A model generated the notes under the pieces. It worked only from the letters and a program-made list of their open reading frames with translations, was not told the DNA's origin and ran no database searches. Of a DNA stretch of 64,000 bases, positions 43,728-53,961 are shown in pieces. The DNA lies in assembly GCF_001467955.1 (NCBI RefSeq), contig NZ_LNYR01000034.1:129548-193547 (forward strand). Reading direction: 5' to 3'. Position 1 is the first letter of the stretch. Each line of letters starts with the position of its first letter. The DNA comes from Legionella quateirensis (lineage in GTDB: Bacteria > Pseudomonadota > Gammaproteobacteria > Legionellales > Legionellaceae). The position numbers were made by a program, and so were the translations under genes.

Positions 43728-43743
43728 ATTTATTCTCCAAAAT

Positions 43744-45072
43744 CTAAAATAAAACTAGTGCTCTTAAGGTTCCAGCTGTAGCTGGACTTAACTGATTATT
43801 TTGCCCTGGGTTAGGAATATAAGAAAGCGCAGGCTCCAGATAAATATATTTAAATAATACGGCTTGGTAATAAATCTGAAACATTAACTCCTTTTTTCGA
43901 TTAGTAATTCGTTGATTCAGCCATGCTAAAGAAACGCCTGCACCGATTGAATCTGATAGTCTATTGGCAATTAATCCAAATGCTGTTAAACCTGTGCCTA
44001 TCGATTGTTTCATTGGTAATACTTTAGAGTTATTAATTCCATACTGGTAAAATCCTGAAATTCCGCTTGTATCTTGCCCTGGGTGCCTGTACCACAATCG
44101 TTGTGAACCAAATAAATAGCCACCCGTGGAACCTCTTTGCGTCAAGTGTTCCTGTCTGATAAGACCCGTTTGATGCCATAATCCTAGCCCAATGGTTCCA
44201 GGTTTTTGATCGGTTCCCAAACGCCAGGCACTTCCAGTTTCGCCCACTTGAAAATAATTACCATTAAAAGTTGGGCCAGATAACCCAGTTTGTTTCCCGC
44301 TAGCAAGATTTCCATCATAAATACCATATGACGCATACCACCTTTTAATTGGTGTAAACGTTGTGGTGATACCATAAGCCGTATTTGTATACCCAGGCAT
44401 AAGGCCATCTACTGCTGGACTAATAAAAATAGGGGTATAAATCAAACTCGTTACAGCAGGAATATTTGGATCATCCTGGTTTAATGGAACCGGTTTAACT
44501 ACGTTGTTAAAATCTAAAGTAGTAATGGTTTTACCAACACGAATAAACAGTTTCTCATCAAACAAAGATTGCCTGTACCATAGTGCATAAAGTTCTGAGC
44601 GATTATAAGGCGGTACGTCTGGAAGTGAATTAAAACCTTGTATCACACCAGCTTGTCCATTCGTATTTTGTGCATTTTCTTGTAGGAATTGAGCACTAAA
44701 AAGCCCACCTTTCCACCCATTAAATCGCTCCATATCAATGGATAAATCCAAAAGTCCTACGCTGTTTGAAGTGGAATGTTCTGCATAAGGTATTCCACCT
44801 CCGAATAGACTGTTAGTGTCTCCTATCCAGGCGCCTTGTACTGAAATACCATGATTATCATGAATATCCAGTTTTTTTTCGATGTATTTCTGCAGGAACC
44901 CAGAACCTGTCCCAACATTCACTGCGGCGGGATTTGAACTGATACTTGAGAGATCTTGCTGTGTGAAAGGCTTTGAATCTGCTGCAGAGGATGCTAGCTT
45001 GGTGGTATTTGCATAAATATCCATCATATAAAAAAGATAAAACAACAAGCCAAGAATACGAAAGCAATTCAT
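43744..45072 (-). CDS. OprB-family carbohydrate-selective porin
   Basis: 442 residues with a signal peptide (about 1-21). The mature protein has the OprB order: GFLQKYIEKKLDIHDNHGISVQGAWIGD at the start, FNGWKGGLFSAQFLQENA, LYALWYRQSLFDEKLFIRVGK, then strands to a C-terminal GTLRALVLF. OprB forms a 16-strand barrel that lets sugars or other solutes cross the outer membrane. The small 66-residue gene follows 16 bp later. A weak ribosome site lies before ATG. Confidence 0.8.
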   Translation of the reverse strand: MNCFRILGLLFYLFYMMDIYANTTKLASSAADSKPFTQQDLSSISSNPAAVNVGTGSGFLQKYIEKKLDIHDNHGISVQGAWIGDTNSLFGGGIPYAEHSTSNSVGLLDLSIDMERFNGWKGGLFSAQFLQENAQNTNGQAGVIQGFNSLPDVPPYNRSELYALWYRQSLFDEKLFIRVGKTITTLDFNNVVKPVPLNQDDPNIPAVTSLIYTPIFISPAVDGLMPGYTNTAYGITTTFTPIKRWYASYGIYDGNLASGKQTGLSGPTFNGNYFQVGETGSAWRLGTDQKPGTIGLGLWHQTGLIRQEHLTQRGSTGGYLFGSQRLWYRHPGQDTSGISGFYQYGINNSKVLPMKQSIGTGLTAFGLIANRLSDSIGAGVSLAWLNQRITNRKKELMFQIYYQAVLFKYIYLEPALSYIPNPGQNNQLSPATAGTLRALVLF

Positions 45073-45193
45073 ATTAGTTCTAGTGATGTATTTCTAATTT
45101 AGAGTACCACATCAAATATAAGAAACAACTGACTTAAATTTTTTTAATGTTCAATCAAATGGTTACCAATCCATTCACCTTTCAAGGCCTGAC

Positions 45194-45218
45194 CCTTGAG
45201 GAGTTTCGAGGCTCAAGG
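45194..45218. terminator. Stem-loop downstream of the ankyrin gene
   Basis: CCTTGAG and CTCAAGG pair around an 11-base loop, 36 bp past the stop of the minus-strand ankyrin gene. No T-run follows. Confidence 0.35.
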
Positions 45219-45254
45219 AATTTTGGGTAATAAAGAGTAATTTGAGTGTAAACA

Positions 45255-48200
45255 TCACAATCCTGGGAGTTCACCTTTTTCGATTTTCTCTTTATCCTCG
45301 TTATCTATGATCTCTTGAGCTGGTTTAAAAAACATAGGTAATTGTTGTTTTTTAATGCTCACTGGCTCACTACCAGGGGTAGTTGATTTAGGCTCTGATG
45401 AGTTGGCAGAAAGCACTTGTTGTTTCATTTGTTCATCCAGCGTAATGGTGATTTGACTTTGTCCCTCAGAGAATTGAGCTGTAATTTTTTGTATAGATTC
45501 ATGGTTAAAACCAATTGACTTCAAATTTTTTCTTATTTGTTCCTCATCTTCTTTTAATGTACGTTCTACCCAAGTTACTTCATCCTCATCCCAGGTAGGG
45601 ATTGCAGATGCTAGAATATCAAATGAATCGCTAACAAATTCATAGATAAACATTAATTCCCTTTCAGTCATCGAAATTTTAACGGGGTTAAACCTTTCGA
45701 TGGCTTTTTTTATTGGTAACTTGTGTTTTATGTCTGTTTTAGATAATTCAACACCAGCTAAGCCTAGGGTTTTATCGATGATAGTGCGTACTCTTTGTTG
45801 CACTTCCGTCCAGTTATTTCTTTCGGCTTGTTGCATCATATTCATCACTTTATCAAGCTCTTCGGGGCTGAAATCATATAAGTTAGTAGCAACAAGGTTT
45901 AATGTTTCATAGCGGTTATAATGATTAATTTGTATTTGCCAAGAAAGTCTGCTAAATTGAGCAAAATCAGTACTAATAGCATAATATAGAGCTGAATCAT
46001 TAATTGGATCTAATAGATTCATTTCAAACAATTTGTTAAGCACATAACGGGCAATTTGGTCAATTGCGTCATTATGAAAGACATATACAGAAAATAACTG
46101 ATTTATTAACGTTTCTACATTAGTAGAGTTTGTATCGGGTGATATAAAAAACTTCAGCCATTGATCGTCAGGAAATTGTTCCATTATTATTTTCAGACTG
46201 TCATAGTCAGTAAAGCCAAAATGGGGTACAGAGCGCCCTTTATCATCTTTAGCCATCAAAGCGTTGAATAACATTTCCTCATTAGGAAAACAATCAATAA
46301 CCATTTGGAAACATTCATGATTTTTTACGGCATAGTGGCATACGGACATACCCTCATTATCTTTTGACATCAAAGCATCTATTAACAGGCGCTTGTCACT
46401 TATACTGTTGATGATGGCTTTTAGAATTTCAGGATTATAGGCCGCATAATGAAGTGCTGTTTTACCCTTGCCATCCTTAAGCATTATTGAATTAAATTCA
46501 TTTTGTTGTATTGTGGCTCCATGTTTCAATAAAAAATCGGCCTTCTCAATCTCTTTATCCGCAAAAACTGTTGATAATAGGGTTTTCCCATTGGTAGGCT
46601 TGTTTATATCCGCCTTATGTTGAATCAATACTTCAAAAAGATCTTTCCATGCATCGCTTTTGATATCTACTTCAAATAGCGGTGATGTTAATTTATCATC
46701 GGACAGATTGAGATCAAGATTGGTATCGTTCAAAAATTGATTGAGTAATTCAGGATTATTTGAATGGATGATTTTATTGAGTACATGATATTTTTTCTTG
46801 TTATTATCGGTTATTTGGTATCCTTTTCTTTGCATTAAGGAAAAAAGTTCTGCAAAAGAATTCGTTCTTGTCCTATCATTAGGCAGATTGCTAAGTATAT
46901 CGTACATCTCTAACATTAAACTTCTTCCACGAAACAAACTGAGTTTATCGATAGTTTGTTTGTCTACTGACTCAAATAAATGAATCCATTCTTTAATATC
47001 TAAAGAGTGTGAGTTTTCAATGATTTTCTTAAATTGATTGTTGTTCAAAAATAAAAGTTCTTGAACATTACGAATTAATTCAGTGTTTCCTTGAGAGAGA
47101 AGATATTGAAAGACTTCTTCAATAGTTGGCATCTGGCACGCCTTGAAAAGAATGTCTCGCGATTTACTATCCAGTTCCTTAACATTAGTGTGATTGGTTA
47201 TAAGATAATTAAAGATTTCTATATTGTTTTGGCTTGCTGCCAACATCAACGCATTCCGTCTATCGGTATCAATTTTTTGTAAATACTTTTTGCTGGTTCT
47301 TGAAGCAATCATCTGAACTATCGACAGGTTTTTTCCTTCTATGGCATGCATTAAGGGTGTTTTATTTTTGCCATCTTGATCATCAACTGATACCTTTAAG
47401 TTTAATAATTTCATCACGCGAGCATCTTCACCAAGCTTGGCTAAATGCATGATAGGTGTAAGACCATCAGTGTCCCATGTTCCATCTACCACAGCACCTC
47501 TTTCAATTAATTCATCGGCAATATCTAATTGCTTGGTTTTAAGCGCATACACCAAAGCACTCATGTGGTGTCTATTCTCATGACTAATAGCAGATCCATT
47601 ATCCATTAGGAAACGAGCCAGATCTTTGTTTCCATTTTTAACTGCCAGGATAAGGGGGGTATTAAAATCTTCATCGATAAAGCGAGTGCTTGCCCCTAAA
47701 GATAAAAGTAATTTCACATCGTCTAATTTGCTATGATTTGCAGCAATTAAAATTGGTCTCGTCATGTAAGGATAAGTACCAAGCAAAGTATTGGGTGATA
47801 ATTTACCTGTTTTAATTTTTTCTATTAGCGCAGTATATGCTTCTTCAGTTTGAAAATCCGCGGAACGAATTTGGTTGAGGTCTTGTTGGATTTCAGCTAT
47901 TAAGTGACTTGCATCATATTTCTCTGCTGTCTTTATGATACAGTTCAGAAGCGAATTCTTTTGATCCTCTGGGACATTTGATTTCCTTGTCTTTATTAAT
48001 TCATTTTTCCGTTTTTCTCGTAACTCTGAGGTATAGTCATAATGTATCATTTCAATTAAAGTGTCATAACGTTGATTAGGTTTTAGGGCCTGTACAATCT
48101 GTTCTTCAATGTTTTTTTCAATGGATTCGTTAACCCCTTTCAGCTGATTGTAGTAGTAATATAGGCAATCTGGTTCACATAAAGTTTTTTTAGTAAACGA

Positions 48201-49967
48201 ATCACAATATCCGTTGTAATCAATGAAATATTCATTCTGATAATCTTTAGTCAGTTCGAAACTAACATAGGGTGTAAGTCCTGCAGTTGCTCCAGTAAGT
48301 ACTCGTGGTACACGATTTTGATGGACTAGTTCATAGCCTAATTGTCGATAAAATTTAATTACCGTATTAATATCTTTTTTACTGGCTATTTCAATCGAGT
48401 CCAAAACCAGTGAGCCTGATTTCCCCAACCAGGTCCAGCTCTGGGCGACCAATTCATCATCTGGTTTAGGGTTATCAGGATCTCCTTTGCAAACGATGTA
48501 AAACCCACCATAAGGACTTGTTAAACCATGAATTGTGCACGGTTCACCGGCTTCACCCGACATTGATTGGCAACAATGTGTTAATTTACCATAGCAAGCC
48601 GCTCTTGCTGCTTGTTCATCATCTTGAACATTGACTTTCATGAGATAATAGCCTGCCAGGCTTTCATCGATACTGGCGCCAGCAATGGTTATTTCTGGAA
48701 TGTGTTTTCCCGCTTCTGTGCGATCTAATTCAAGAAATTTGTTAAAATTGCTTTGATTTAATCCATTTTTTAAAAATATTTTGAATTCAGGTTTTGCTTC
48801 AGTGAATTGTCTTTTCCTAACTGCTTCTAATAGTTCAATTTGTATATCTTTTGAAAACTCCGCACCCAGTTCACTTAGTTCACATTGTTTTTGGTAAATC
48901 ATAGCTTGAAGGATGTCATATCTCTTTGTATCACGGTCATTTAAGGTGCCATGGTGTCTGTCTAATTCTTTATATTCTCTTTGTATTTTATTTAACTCAT
49001 TAATTTTTACTTTCAGTTCCTCAGGCGATAAACGTTGGCCTTTAGGCTTTTTACGCTCATCCAGCCATTTTTGAATTTCTTCTGCTTGGGGCCATAATTT
49101 ATTGAGGAATTGTTCTTTGTAATGAGAAAAATCTCTCCTCATCTTTTGCCCAATGTGCAGCCATGCTTCAGTGTTTATATGCTCAAAACGAGGTAAGCTA
49201 AATAAACAAGCGTCATGCAAAACATACTCAGAGCTTTGGTTGTGTTTTGCTGAATCTGCTAAAAACTTCATTGCTTGATCTAGAGTATTATTTTGTAGCG
49301 CGAGTTTGAATGCGTGCTCTTCTGGCTTTCCTATTTTCTCGAATGAGAAAAATAATTCAGCGATAGGGAGTAATTGATAGTACACTGCGAGTTGTATATC
49401 GTTTAGAACAGAAGGCAAATTTTGTGCTTTCATCTGACTGCGTATTGCTTCTTTATTCAATTGACCTGGTTCAGCAATCCGTTTAATCATCTCATCGATT
49501 AGGTCTTTTTGGTCTGGGTAGTCTCGTCTCAATTGGTGTTGTAAAGAATTAATTTGAATTAATAATTGAGCCTCGCTTTTGTCGAGTTCTTCTGATGTTT
49601 TAGGAATTGCTTTTAGTTTATTAGAAACCTCAATTAATTTTTTCTTCAGTAAATTGAGTTCTTTTTCTGACATCGCTATGTTTTCATCATGCTCTATAGC
49701 AGCTATGGCAGCTTCAAGTTTTATTGATTCATTCTGCAAATTGTTTTCATTTTTTGACAAACTTTCTTTTTTACTGAAAAGATTGTCTTTTTGCGAGATC
49801 AAACTAATAAGGGTATGAACTTGCTGAAAGAGGCTGATGGACGGTGCGCTTTCAAAGTATTGAAAAAGCGCTCCTATCATTTCCGTCGTATCATCTTCAC
49901 TAAGCTCATGAAGTTTAGACGCATCAATGGGAACAAGGTTTTCTTGAGGTTGATACTCTTTACCCAT
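45255..49967 (-). CDS. Giant ankyrin-repeat protein, candidate effector
   Basis: 1570 residues without signal peptide. An N-terminal coiled-coil region (about 55-160 and 285-370) is followed at about 455-570 by a compact domain with CYGKLTHCCQSM, GEPCTIHGLTSPYGGFYIV, LVAQSWTW and FYRQLGYELV. The last two resemble strands and the final helix of GNAT acetyltransferases. Ankyrin repeats run from about 735 to 925 (RPILIAANHSKLDDVKLLLSLGA, TPLILAVKNGNKDLARFLMDNGS) and a second set from about 1100 to 1270. The C-terminus ends with charged residues (EKIEKGELPGL). Ankyrin effectors of Legionella bind host proteins; the middle domain could be the active part. Starts with ATG after an AGAG-type site. 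Confidence 0.7.
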   Translation of the reverse strand: MGKEYQPQENLVPIDASKLHELSEDDTTEMIGALFQYFESAPSISLFQQVHTLISLISQKDNLFSKKESLSKNENNLQNESIKLEAAIAAIEHDENIAMSEKELNLLKKKLIEVSNKLKAIPKTSEELDKSEAQLLIQINSLQHQLRRDYPDQKDLIDEMIKRIAEPGQLNKEAIRSQMKAQNLPSVLNDIQLAVYYQLLPIAELFFSFEKIGKPEEHAFKLALQNNTLDQAMKFLADSAKHNQSSEYVLHDACLFSLPRFEHINTEAWLHIGQKMRRDFSHYKEQFLNKLWPQAEEIQKWLDERKKPKGQRLSPEELKVKINELNKIQREYKELDRHHGTLNDRDTKRYDILQAMIYQKQCELSELGAEFSKDIQIELLEAVRKRQFTEAKPEFKIFLKNGLNQSNFNKFLELDRTEAGKHIPEITIAGASIDESLAGYYLMKVNVQDDEQAARAACYGKLTHCCQSMSGEAGEPCTIHGLTSPYGGFYIVCKGDPDNPKPDDELVAQSWTWLGKSGSLVLDSIEIASKKDINTVIKFYRQLGYELVHQNRVPRVLTGATAGLTPYVSFELTKDYQNEYFIDYNGYCDSFTKKTLCEPDCLYYYYNQLKGVNESIEKNIEEQIVQALKPNQRYDTLIEMIHYDYTSELREKRKNELIKTRKSNVPEDQKNSLLNCIIKTAEKYDASHLIAEIQQDLNQIRSADFQTEEAYTALIEKIKTGKLSPNTLLGTYPYMTRPILIAANHSKLDDVKLLLSLGASTRFIDEDFNTPLILAVKNGNKDLARFLMDNGSAISHENRHHMSALVYALKTKQLDIADELIERGAVVDGTWDTDGLTPIMHLAKLGEDARVMKLLNLKVSVDDQDGKNKTPLMHAIEGKNLSIVQMIASRTSKKYLQKIDTDRRNALMLAASQNNIEIFNYLITNHTNVKELDSKSRDILFKACQMPTIEEVFQYLLSQGNTELIRNVQELLFLNNNQFKKIIENSHSLDIKEWIHLFESVDKQTIDKLSLFRGRSLMLEMYDILSNLPNDRTRTNSFAELFSLMQRKGYQITDNNKKKYHVLNKIIHSNNPELLNQFLNDTNLDLNLSDDKLTSPLFEVDIKSDAWKDLFEVLIQHKADINKPTNGKTLLSTVFADKEIEKADFLLKHGATIQQNEFNSIMLKDGKGKTALHYAAYNPEILKAIINSISDKRLLIDALMSKDNEGMSVCHYAVKNHECFQMVIDCFPNEEMLFNALMAKDDKGRSVPHFGFTDYDSLKIIMEQFPDDQWLKFFISPDTNSTNVETLINQLFSVYVFHNDAIDQIARYVLNKLFEMNLLDPINDSALYYAISTDFAQFSRLSWQIQINHYNRYETLNLVATNLYDFSPEELDKVMNMMQQAERNNWTEVQQRVRTIIDKTLGLAGVELSKTDIKHKLPIKKAIERFNPVKISMTERELMFIYEFVSDSFDILASAIPTWDEDEVTWVERTLKEDEEQIRKNLKSIGFNHESIQKITAQFSEGQSQITITLDEQMKQQVLSANSSEPKSTTPGSEPVSIKKQQLPMFFKPAQEIIDNEDKEKIEKGELPGL

Positions 49968-50061
49968 GTCAATTCTCTGCTTTTAATATGCATATTCTGT
50001 TTAAAAATATAGCATATATTGAGGGTGGGATCTAACAAGCAGGTAAAGTTGCGTTACACTT

Positions 50062-50166
50062 AGCCTGTATTATACGAGGTTGATAGGGCGGAGACATAGG
50101 TAACACTATAATTTTGGAATACGAGAGCAAGAAATACGTGGGCAGATCGTGCCTTTTGCTTTAAAG
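50062..50166. repeat. Dispersed repeat motifs before the F-box gene
   Basis: Starting at about 50062, CCTGTATTATACGA resembles the left arm of the palindromes at 56188 and 56368. At 50141-50159, GGCAGATCGTGCCTTTTGC matches the ends found at 42201 and 43483. Two repeat families thus meet in this intergenic space. Confidence 0.55.
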
Positions 50167-50214
50167 TTACGACCATCATGGTATAATTATGTACAAAAAT
50201 AACCGAGGCATGTA

Positions 50215-52179
50215 ATGGGTATTCCATTTTTTCAATCACCTGTTCCAGCAGATATGCAAAAACTGGTTTTAGAACAGCTGTCTCCTGCTGATTTACTTAA
50301 AAAATGCCTATCGGCCAGCAAAGAGCTCTGTGTACAATCGATTTTAGCACTGTTATCAAGAACCGAACCTGAAGCCCAAGAATTCCTCAATCATTTTCTC
50401 CAGTCCTGGAACGATAATCCACAATACTTTGCCTGGATATCACACTACCCAGCTCAGGAAGAAGCAATAAAAACCGCATTGGCCACTCTACTGGGTCATG
50501 CCTCTATTCAATTAGAGACAAGCATACTCGCACGAAAACGGCTTGCGGCATTATCCAGCCCAAACACCCATACTCCTTCAAGCGTCAGTCAGAAAATAAT
50601 GGCTGTGGAGTTTGAGAATGTGTTAGACATTTTGAGCAACAATGATCCCGACAAGTACATGGAAGCCTTTAAGAGTTTGTCTCGACTAAGTAACAACTTA
50701 GCGTCTGCAGATGCGGCAAGGGCAATTAGTATCGTATGGCAGCGTACAGGAGATTACACCGAAGAGACACAAGAGCATGCCTGTATGGCCTTAATAGCCT
50801 TGATGGTACAGCAGACAGATGAAGAAAAGAGATCCTGCCTTAGTGCGATTTTTAACCATCCAAGGTATCAGTTTCGTCATCTAGCCTACAGCAACATAGT
50901 TCCTATTCTTGAAACATTCTCAGCTGAGTTAATGATCGAATTTATCTGTCGGCTGTTTACAGAGAACTCTAAAGGCGACTCCATTTTAAAGATACTAGAG
51001 AGAGCATGGACAAAGTTTCTGAGCTACTATAGTAAATTACCGGAACATCGGAAGATAGAGCAACTTGAGGGTCTTTTTAGCAATAAATCACCCAAAATCC
51101 GTGTACAAACTTGCTTAAGCATTGCCAATTTATCAGACAAACTTTCCCTAACATCCCTTGCAAGGATCACTGAGCAATTAATAAAGTTATTCGATGATAG
51201 ATACACTGAAGTGCAAAACGCTGTTCCAAAGGCTTTTAATCTTCTTTTTACCTCCCTTTTACGAGCAGATAGCGACAAATATATTATGCCACTCATTGCT
51301 CATCACAATCGGAAAGTTAGCCAACAATGTTACCGATGTCTCGCCGCGCACGATGTAATTCTGAGTCCAGAAACTGCTGAACGCATTTTTTCTTTGATGT
51401 TATCAAGCCTATCAACCGAAGAACACTCTGTTAATGCCCCCGTTATGTGGCAAACGTTTTGGATGATTTTTTCAAAACAACCAGACAACCAGCAAGCGCA
51501 TTATCTGGGTGAAGTTGTGTCATTACTGAGCCAAACGAATCCATATGGTCGTTATCACGCTTATGGAAACCTGGCGAAGACAGTGGATAAAATCTCGGCA
51601 CACCTATTAGAATCTCTTCTAGAGCACATCAATGACATATTAATCAATATGAACGACAATACGATTATTGCAGAAGCATATAAAACCAGGTGGAACATTC
51701 TTGCGCGGTTACCCGATGAGGCGTTTCATTCCGCACTTTTAGACAAAATGCCCTTACTCAAGGACGACACGAACAAAGTGATCCGACAAGAAACATATCG
51801 TGGTCTAAGCCTCGTCGCAAAACGCTTATCCCAAGAGCAAATAACAGTACTACTTCCAATGCTTGTAGATGGATTAAATGCGTCAAACACTAGTGCTTAC
51901 GCCTGTTTTATTATCAAAACCTGCATGCCAAAATTAGGGGTACCAGCAAGGGAACTCCTGCGAACCCTGGTACGAATGTTACTCGAATCAGACGATCAAG
52001 ACACCCGAAAAGCCGCACTTGAAGTCGCAGTTTTCCCCGGTATGCTCGAGTTATGGGATAAGAACCATCTGCCTATGGAAAATCTCCAACAACTTCAATT
52101 GCTAGAGGCGATAGAATTCAATCACCTAATCAGGCTGGGGCAGACCGCTGCCGAAATCTCGCTCTCGCCAAAATTATAA
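50215..52179 (+). CDS. F-box-like protein with HEAT/ARM-type repeats, candidate effector
   Basis: 654 residues without signal peptide. Residues about 10-45 (VPADMQKLVLEQLSPADLLK then KCLSASKELC) resemble an F-box, which docks on Skp1 of host SCF ubiquitin ligases. The rest is a long array of paired helices with the spacing of HEAT/ARM repeats, for example KSPKIRVQTCLSIANLSDKL, RYTEVQNAVPKAFNLL and TNKVIRQETYRGLSLVAKRL. The array could choose substrates. F-box effectors are known in Legionella (AnkB, LegU1). The gene stands alone, divergent from the ankyrin gene, with dispersed repeats between them. Confidence 0.55.
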   Translation: MGIPFFQSPVPADMQKLVLEQLSPADLLKKCLSASKELCVQSILALLSRTEPEAQEFLNHFLQSWNDNPQYFAWISHYPAQEEAIKTALATLLGHASIQLETSILARKRLAALSSPNTHTPSSVSQKIMAVEFENVLDILSNNDPDKYMEAFKSLSRLSNNLASADAARAISIVWQRTGDYTEETQEHACMALIALMVQQTDEEKRSCLSAIFNHPRYQFRHLAYSNIVPILETFSAELMIEFICRLFTENSKGDSILKILERAWTKFLSYYSKLPEHRKIEQLEGLFSNKSPKIRVQTCLSIANLSDKLSLTSLARITEQLIKLFDDRYTEVQNAVPKAFNLLFTSLLRADSDKYIMPLIAHHNRKVSQQCYRCLAAHDVILSPETAERIFSLMLSSLSTEEHSVNAPVMWQTFWMIFSKQPDNQQAHYLGEVVSLLSQTNPYGRYHAYGNLAKTVDKISAHLLESLLEHINDILINMNDNTIIAEAYKTRWNILARLPDEAFHSALLDKMPLLKDDTNKVIRQETYRGLSLVAKRLSQEQITVLLPMLVDGLNASNTSAYACFIIKTCMPKLGVPARELLRTLVRMLLESDDQDTRKAALEVAVFPGMLELWDKNHLPMENLQQLQLLEAIEFNHLIRLGQTAAEISLSPKL

Positions 52180-52515
52180 GTATTTTTTGTGATTATCTAC
52201 GCTTGCTATAGCTGGTAATTTAAAGGATTTTTTAAAGATATTATTGCTGTTTGAATGGAAACAGGTAAAACCCTGTATTTAACAGGGTAAGAATCAATAG
52301 TCATTTTTGACAGAGAAAGTACAAAAATTGAAAACTATAAAGCTTCAGCAGTATGCAATACAATTTGGACTTAAACTTGATCCTTATATTTTGACGGTGA
52401 CAACATGAATATACAGTCAGGGTTTTCATTAGCATTTATTATCTCTATCATAAAGTTAATATCTAGATGTTTAAGAAATAACAAATAGATTTTTTTATTT
52501 CATGGAGGAAAGATT
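52180..52515. other. Intergenic region with a weak stem-loop
   Basis: 336 bp. ACCCTG and CAGGGT form a short hairpin at 52270-52288, 90 bp after the F-box gene. Otherwise AT-rich; the promoter for the hemerythrin gene should lie near its end. Confidence 0.35.
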
Positions 52516-53232
52516 ATGTCATTTGAATTGTTAGGACGACGAGATTTTCTTAAAAAAGCGGGATTGGTTCTTGGTGGTTCCCTCATTGCAACTCCTTTAC
52601 TTACAAAACCAGTATTCGGTGCAGTGACCAAAATTAGTGCTTTAGACGCAAAAGAGGAAGAGGTTTCTCCAGATGAGGACTTAATGAGAGAGCATGGCGT
52701 TTTACGCCGCATTATTCTGATATATCGAGAAGCCATTCATCTTATAAATAATAAACAAGAGTTAAATCCGGCGCTTATTACACGATCAGCGACCCTAATT
52801 CGACATTTTATTGAAGATTATCATGAGAAACTGGAAGAAAATTATTTATTTCCTCGTTTTGAAAAAGCAGGTCAATTAGTTGATCTAGTCACTACTTTAA
52901 AATCACAACATCAGGCTGGCAGAAAATTGACAGATCATATTATTGAAATTGCTGCATCTAAAAATTTTAAAAATCATGGTAAAGATTTTATAGATGTTAC
53001 CTCTCAGTTTATTCGAATGTACGAACCTCATGCCGCACGAGAAGATACCGTGCTGTTCCCAGCTTTTAGAAAAATCGTTTCAGAAAGCGAATATAAAGAA
53101 ATGGGAGAAAAGTTTGAAGCTGAAGAGCATAAGCTGTTTGGAAAAAGTGGCTTTGAAGACATTGTTTTACAAGTTGCAAATATAGAAAAAGAATTGGGGA
53201 TTTATGATCTATCGAAATTTACTCCCTTGTAA
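52516..53232 (+). CDS. Tat-exported hemerythrin-domain protein
   Basis: 238 residues; GGAGGAAAG precedes ATG. A twin-arginine signal GRRDFLKKAG (Arg8, Arg9) and a hydrophobic stretch to about residue 37 mark Tat export in folded form. Residues 55-200 are a four-helix HHE bundle: LMREHGVLRR, IRHFIEDYHEKLEENYLFPRF, LKSQHQAGRKL and MYEPHAAREDTVLFPAF supply His and Glu ligands of a di-iron site. Hemerythrins bind O2, NO or iron; export in loaded form fits the Tat route. A cupin gene with a signal peptide follows on the same strand. Confidence 0.85.
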   Translation: MSFELLGRRDFLKKAGLVLGGSLIATPLLTKPVFGAVTKISALDAKEEEVSPDEDLMREHGVLRRIILIYREAIHLINNKQELNPALITRSATLIRHFIEDYHEKLEENYLFPRFEKAGQLVDLVTTLKSQHQAGRKLTDHIIEIAASKNFKNHGKDFIDVTSQFIRMYEPHAAREDTVLFPAFRKIVSESEYKEMGEKFEAEEHKLFGKSGFEDIVLQVANIEKELGIYDLSKFTPL

Positions 53233-53422
53233 ATTCATTTAATACCAGCAATAAGATCTAAATTTCTTGGGTAAGCATTAGATTAAAGCTGGTAAGACAG
53301 CATACTTTTTCAACCAGTTTTTTAATCCTAGTCATTTTTATAAGTTAAGATATCCATCAGTATTAAACAATTTCATAAATTGATATATTGTAATTAGCAC
53401 ATTGAAATTATGGAGAGCATTT

Positions 53423-53911
53423 ATGAGAACAAACGGAATAAAAATAGCCTTTATCTGTACATTATTAGTATCAGGTTTAATCTCACCATCGATATTCGCA
53501 AGCTCTAAAGAAACTGCTGATAATAATAAAATAAACGCCGTCATTTCCCCCAAAATTTTTGAAATGGCAAAAAAGAATGAAAACTGGAAGTTAGCGCTGG
53601 TGACAGGTAAAGATGCGCAGGTTGTTTTCATGAATATCACTCCTAAAACCAACCCCAACAATGAGATTGGGATTGAAACACATCAATTTGATCAAGTCAT
53701 ATTTGTTGTTGAGGGGCAAGCTAAATCTGTCCTTAATGGCAAAACCTCAACGGTTACAGCGGGTGATATGATTTTTGTTCCTCAAGGTGTTCCTCATAAT
53801 TTTATTAATCTCAATGCGAAGAAACCATTCAAAATAATTAGCGTCTATTCAGCTACTGATATCCCGAGAAATGCGGCATATAAACAGAAATCTGATACGC
53901 CAAAAGAGTAA
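53423..53911 (+). CDS. Exported cupin-domain protein
   Basis: 162 residues from the ATG at 53423, six bases after GGAGAG; the ATG seven codons earlier is less likely. A signal peptide covers about 1-25 (ending IFAS). The cupin core reads GIETHQFDQVIFVVEGQAKSVL, TAGDMIFVPQGVPHNFIN: the first motif keeps one His and a Gln rather than the usual HxH, and the second keeps PxGxxH. It could bind a metal or a small ligand in the periplasm. It lies between a hemerythrin and a remnant of an iron/manganese transporter gene. Confidence 0.75.
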   Translation: MRTNGIKIAFICTLLVSGLISPSIFASSKETADNNKINAVISPKIFEMAKKNENWKLALVTGKDAQVVFMNITPKTNPNNEIGIETHQFDQVIFVVEGQAKSVLNGKTSTVTAGDMIFVPQGVPHNFINLNAKKPFKIISVYSATDIPRNAAYKQKSDTPKE

Positions 53912-53961
53912 CTCTAAAATAATTTGACGATGATTGATTCCATATAGGCGTTCTGATCTAT

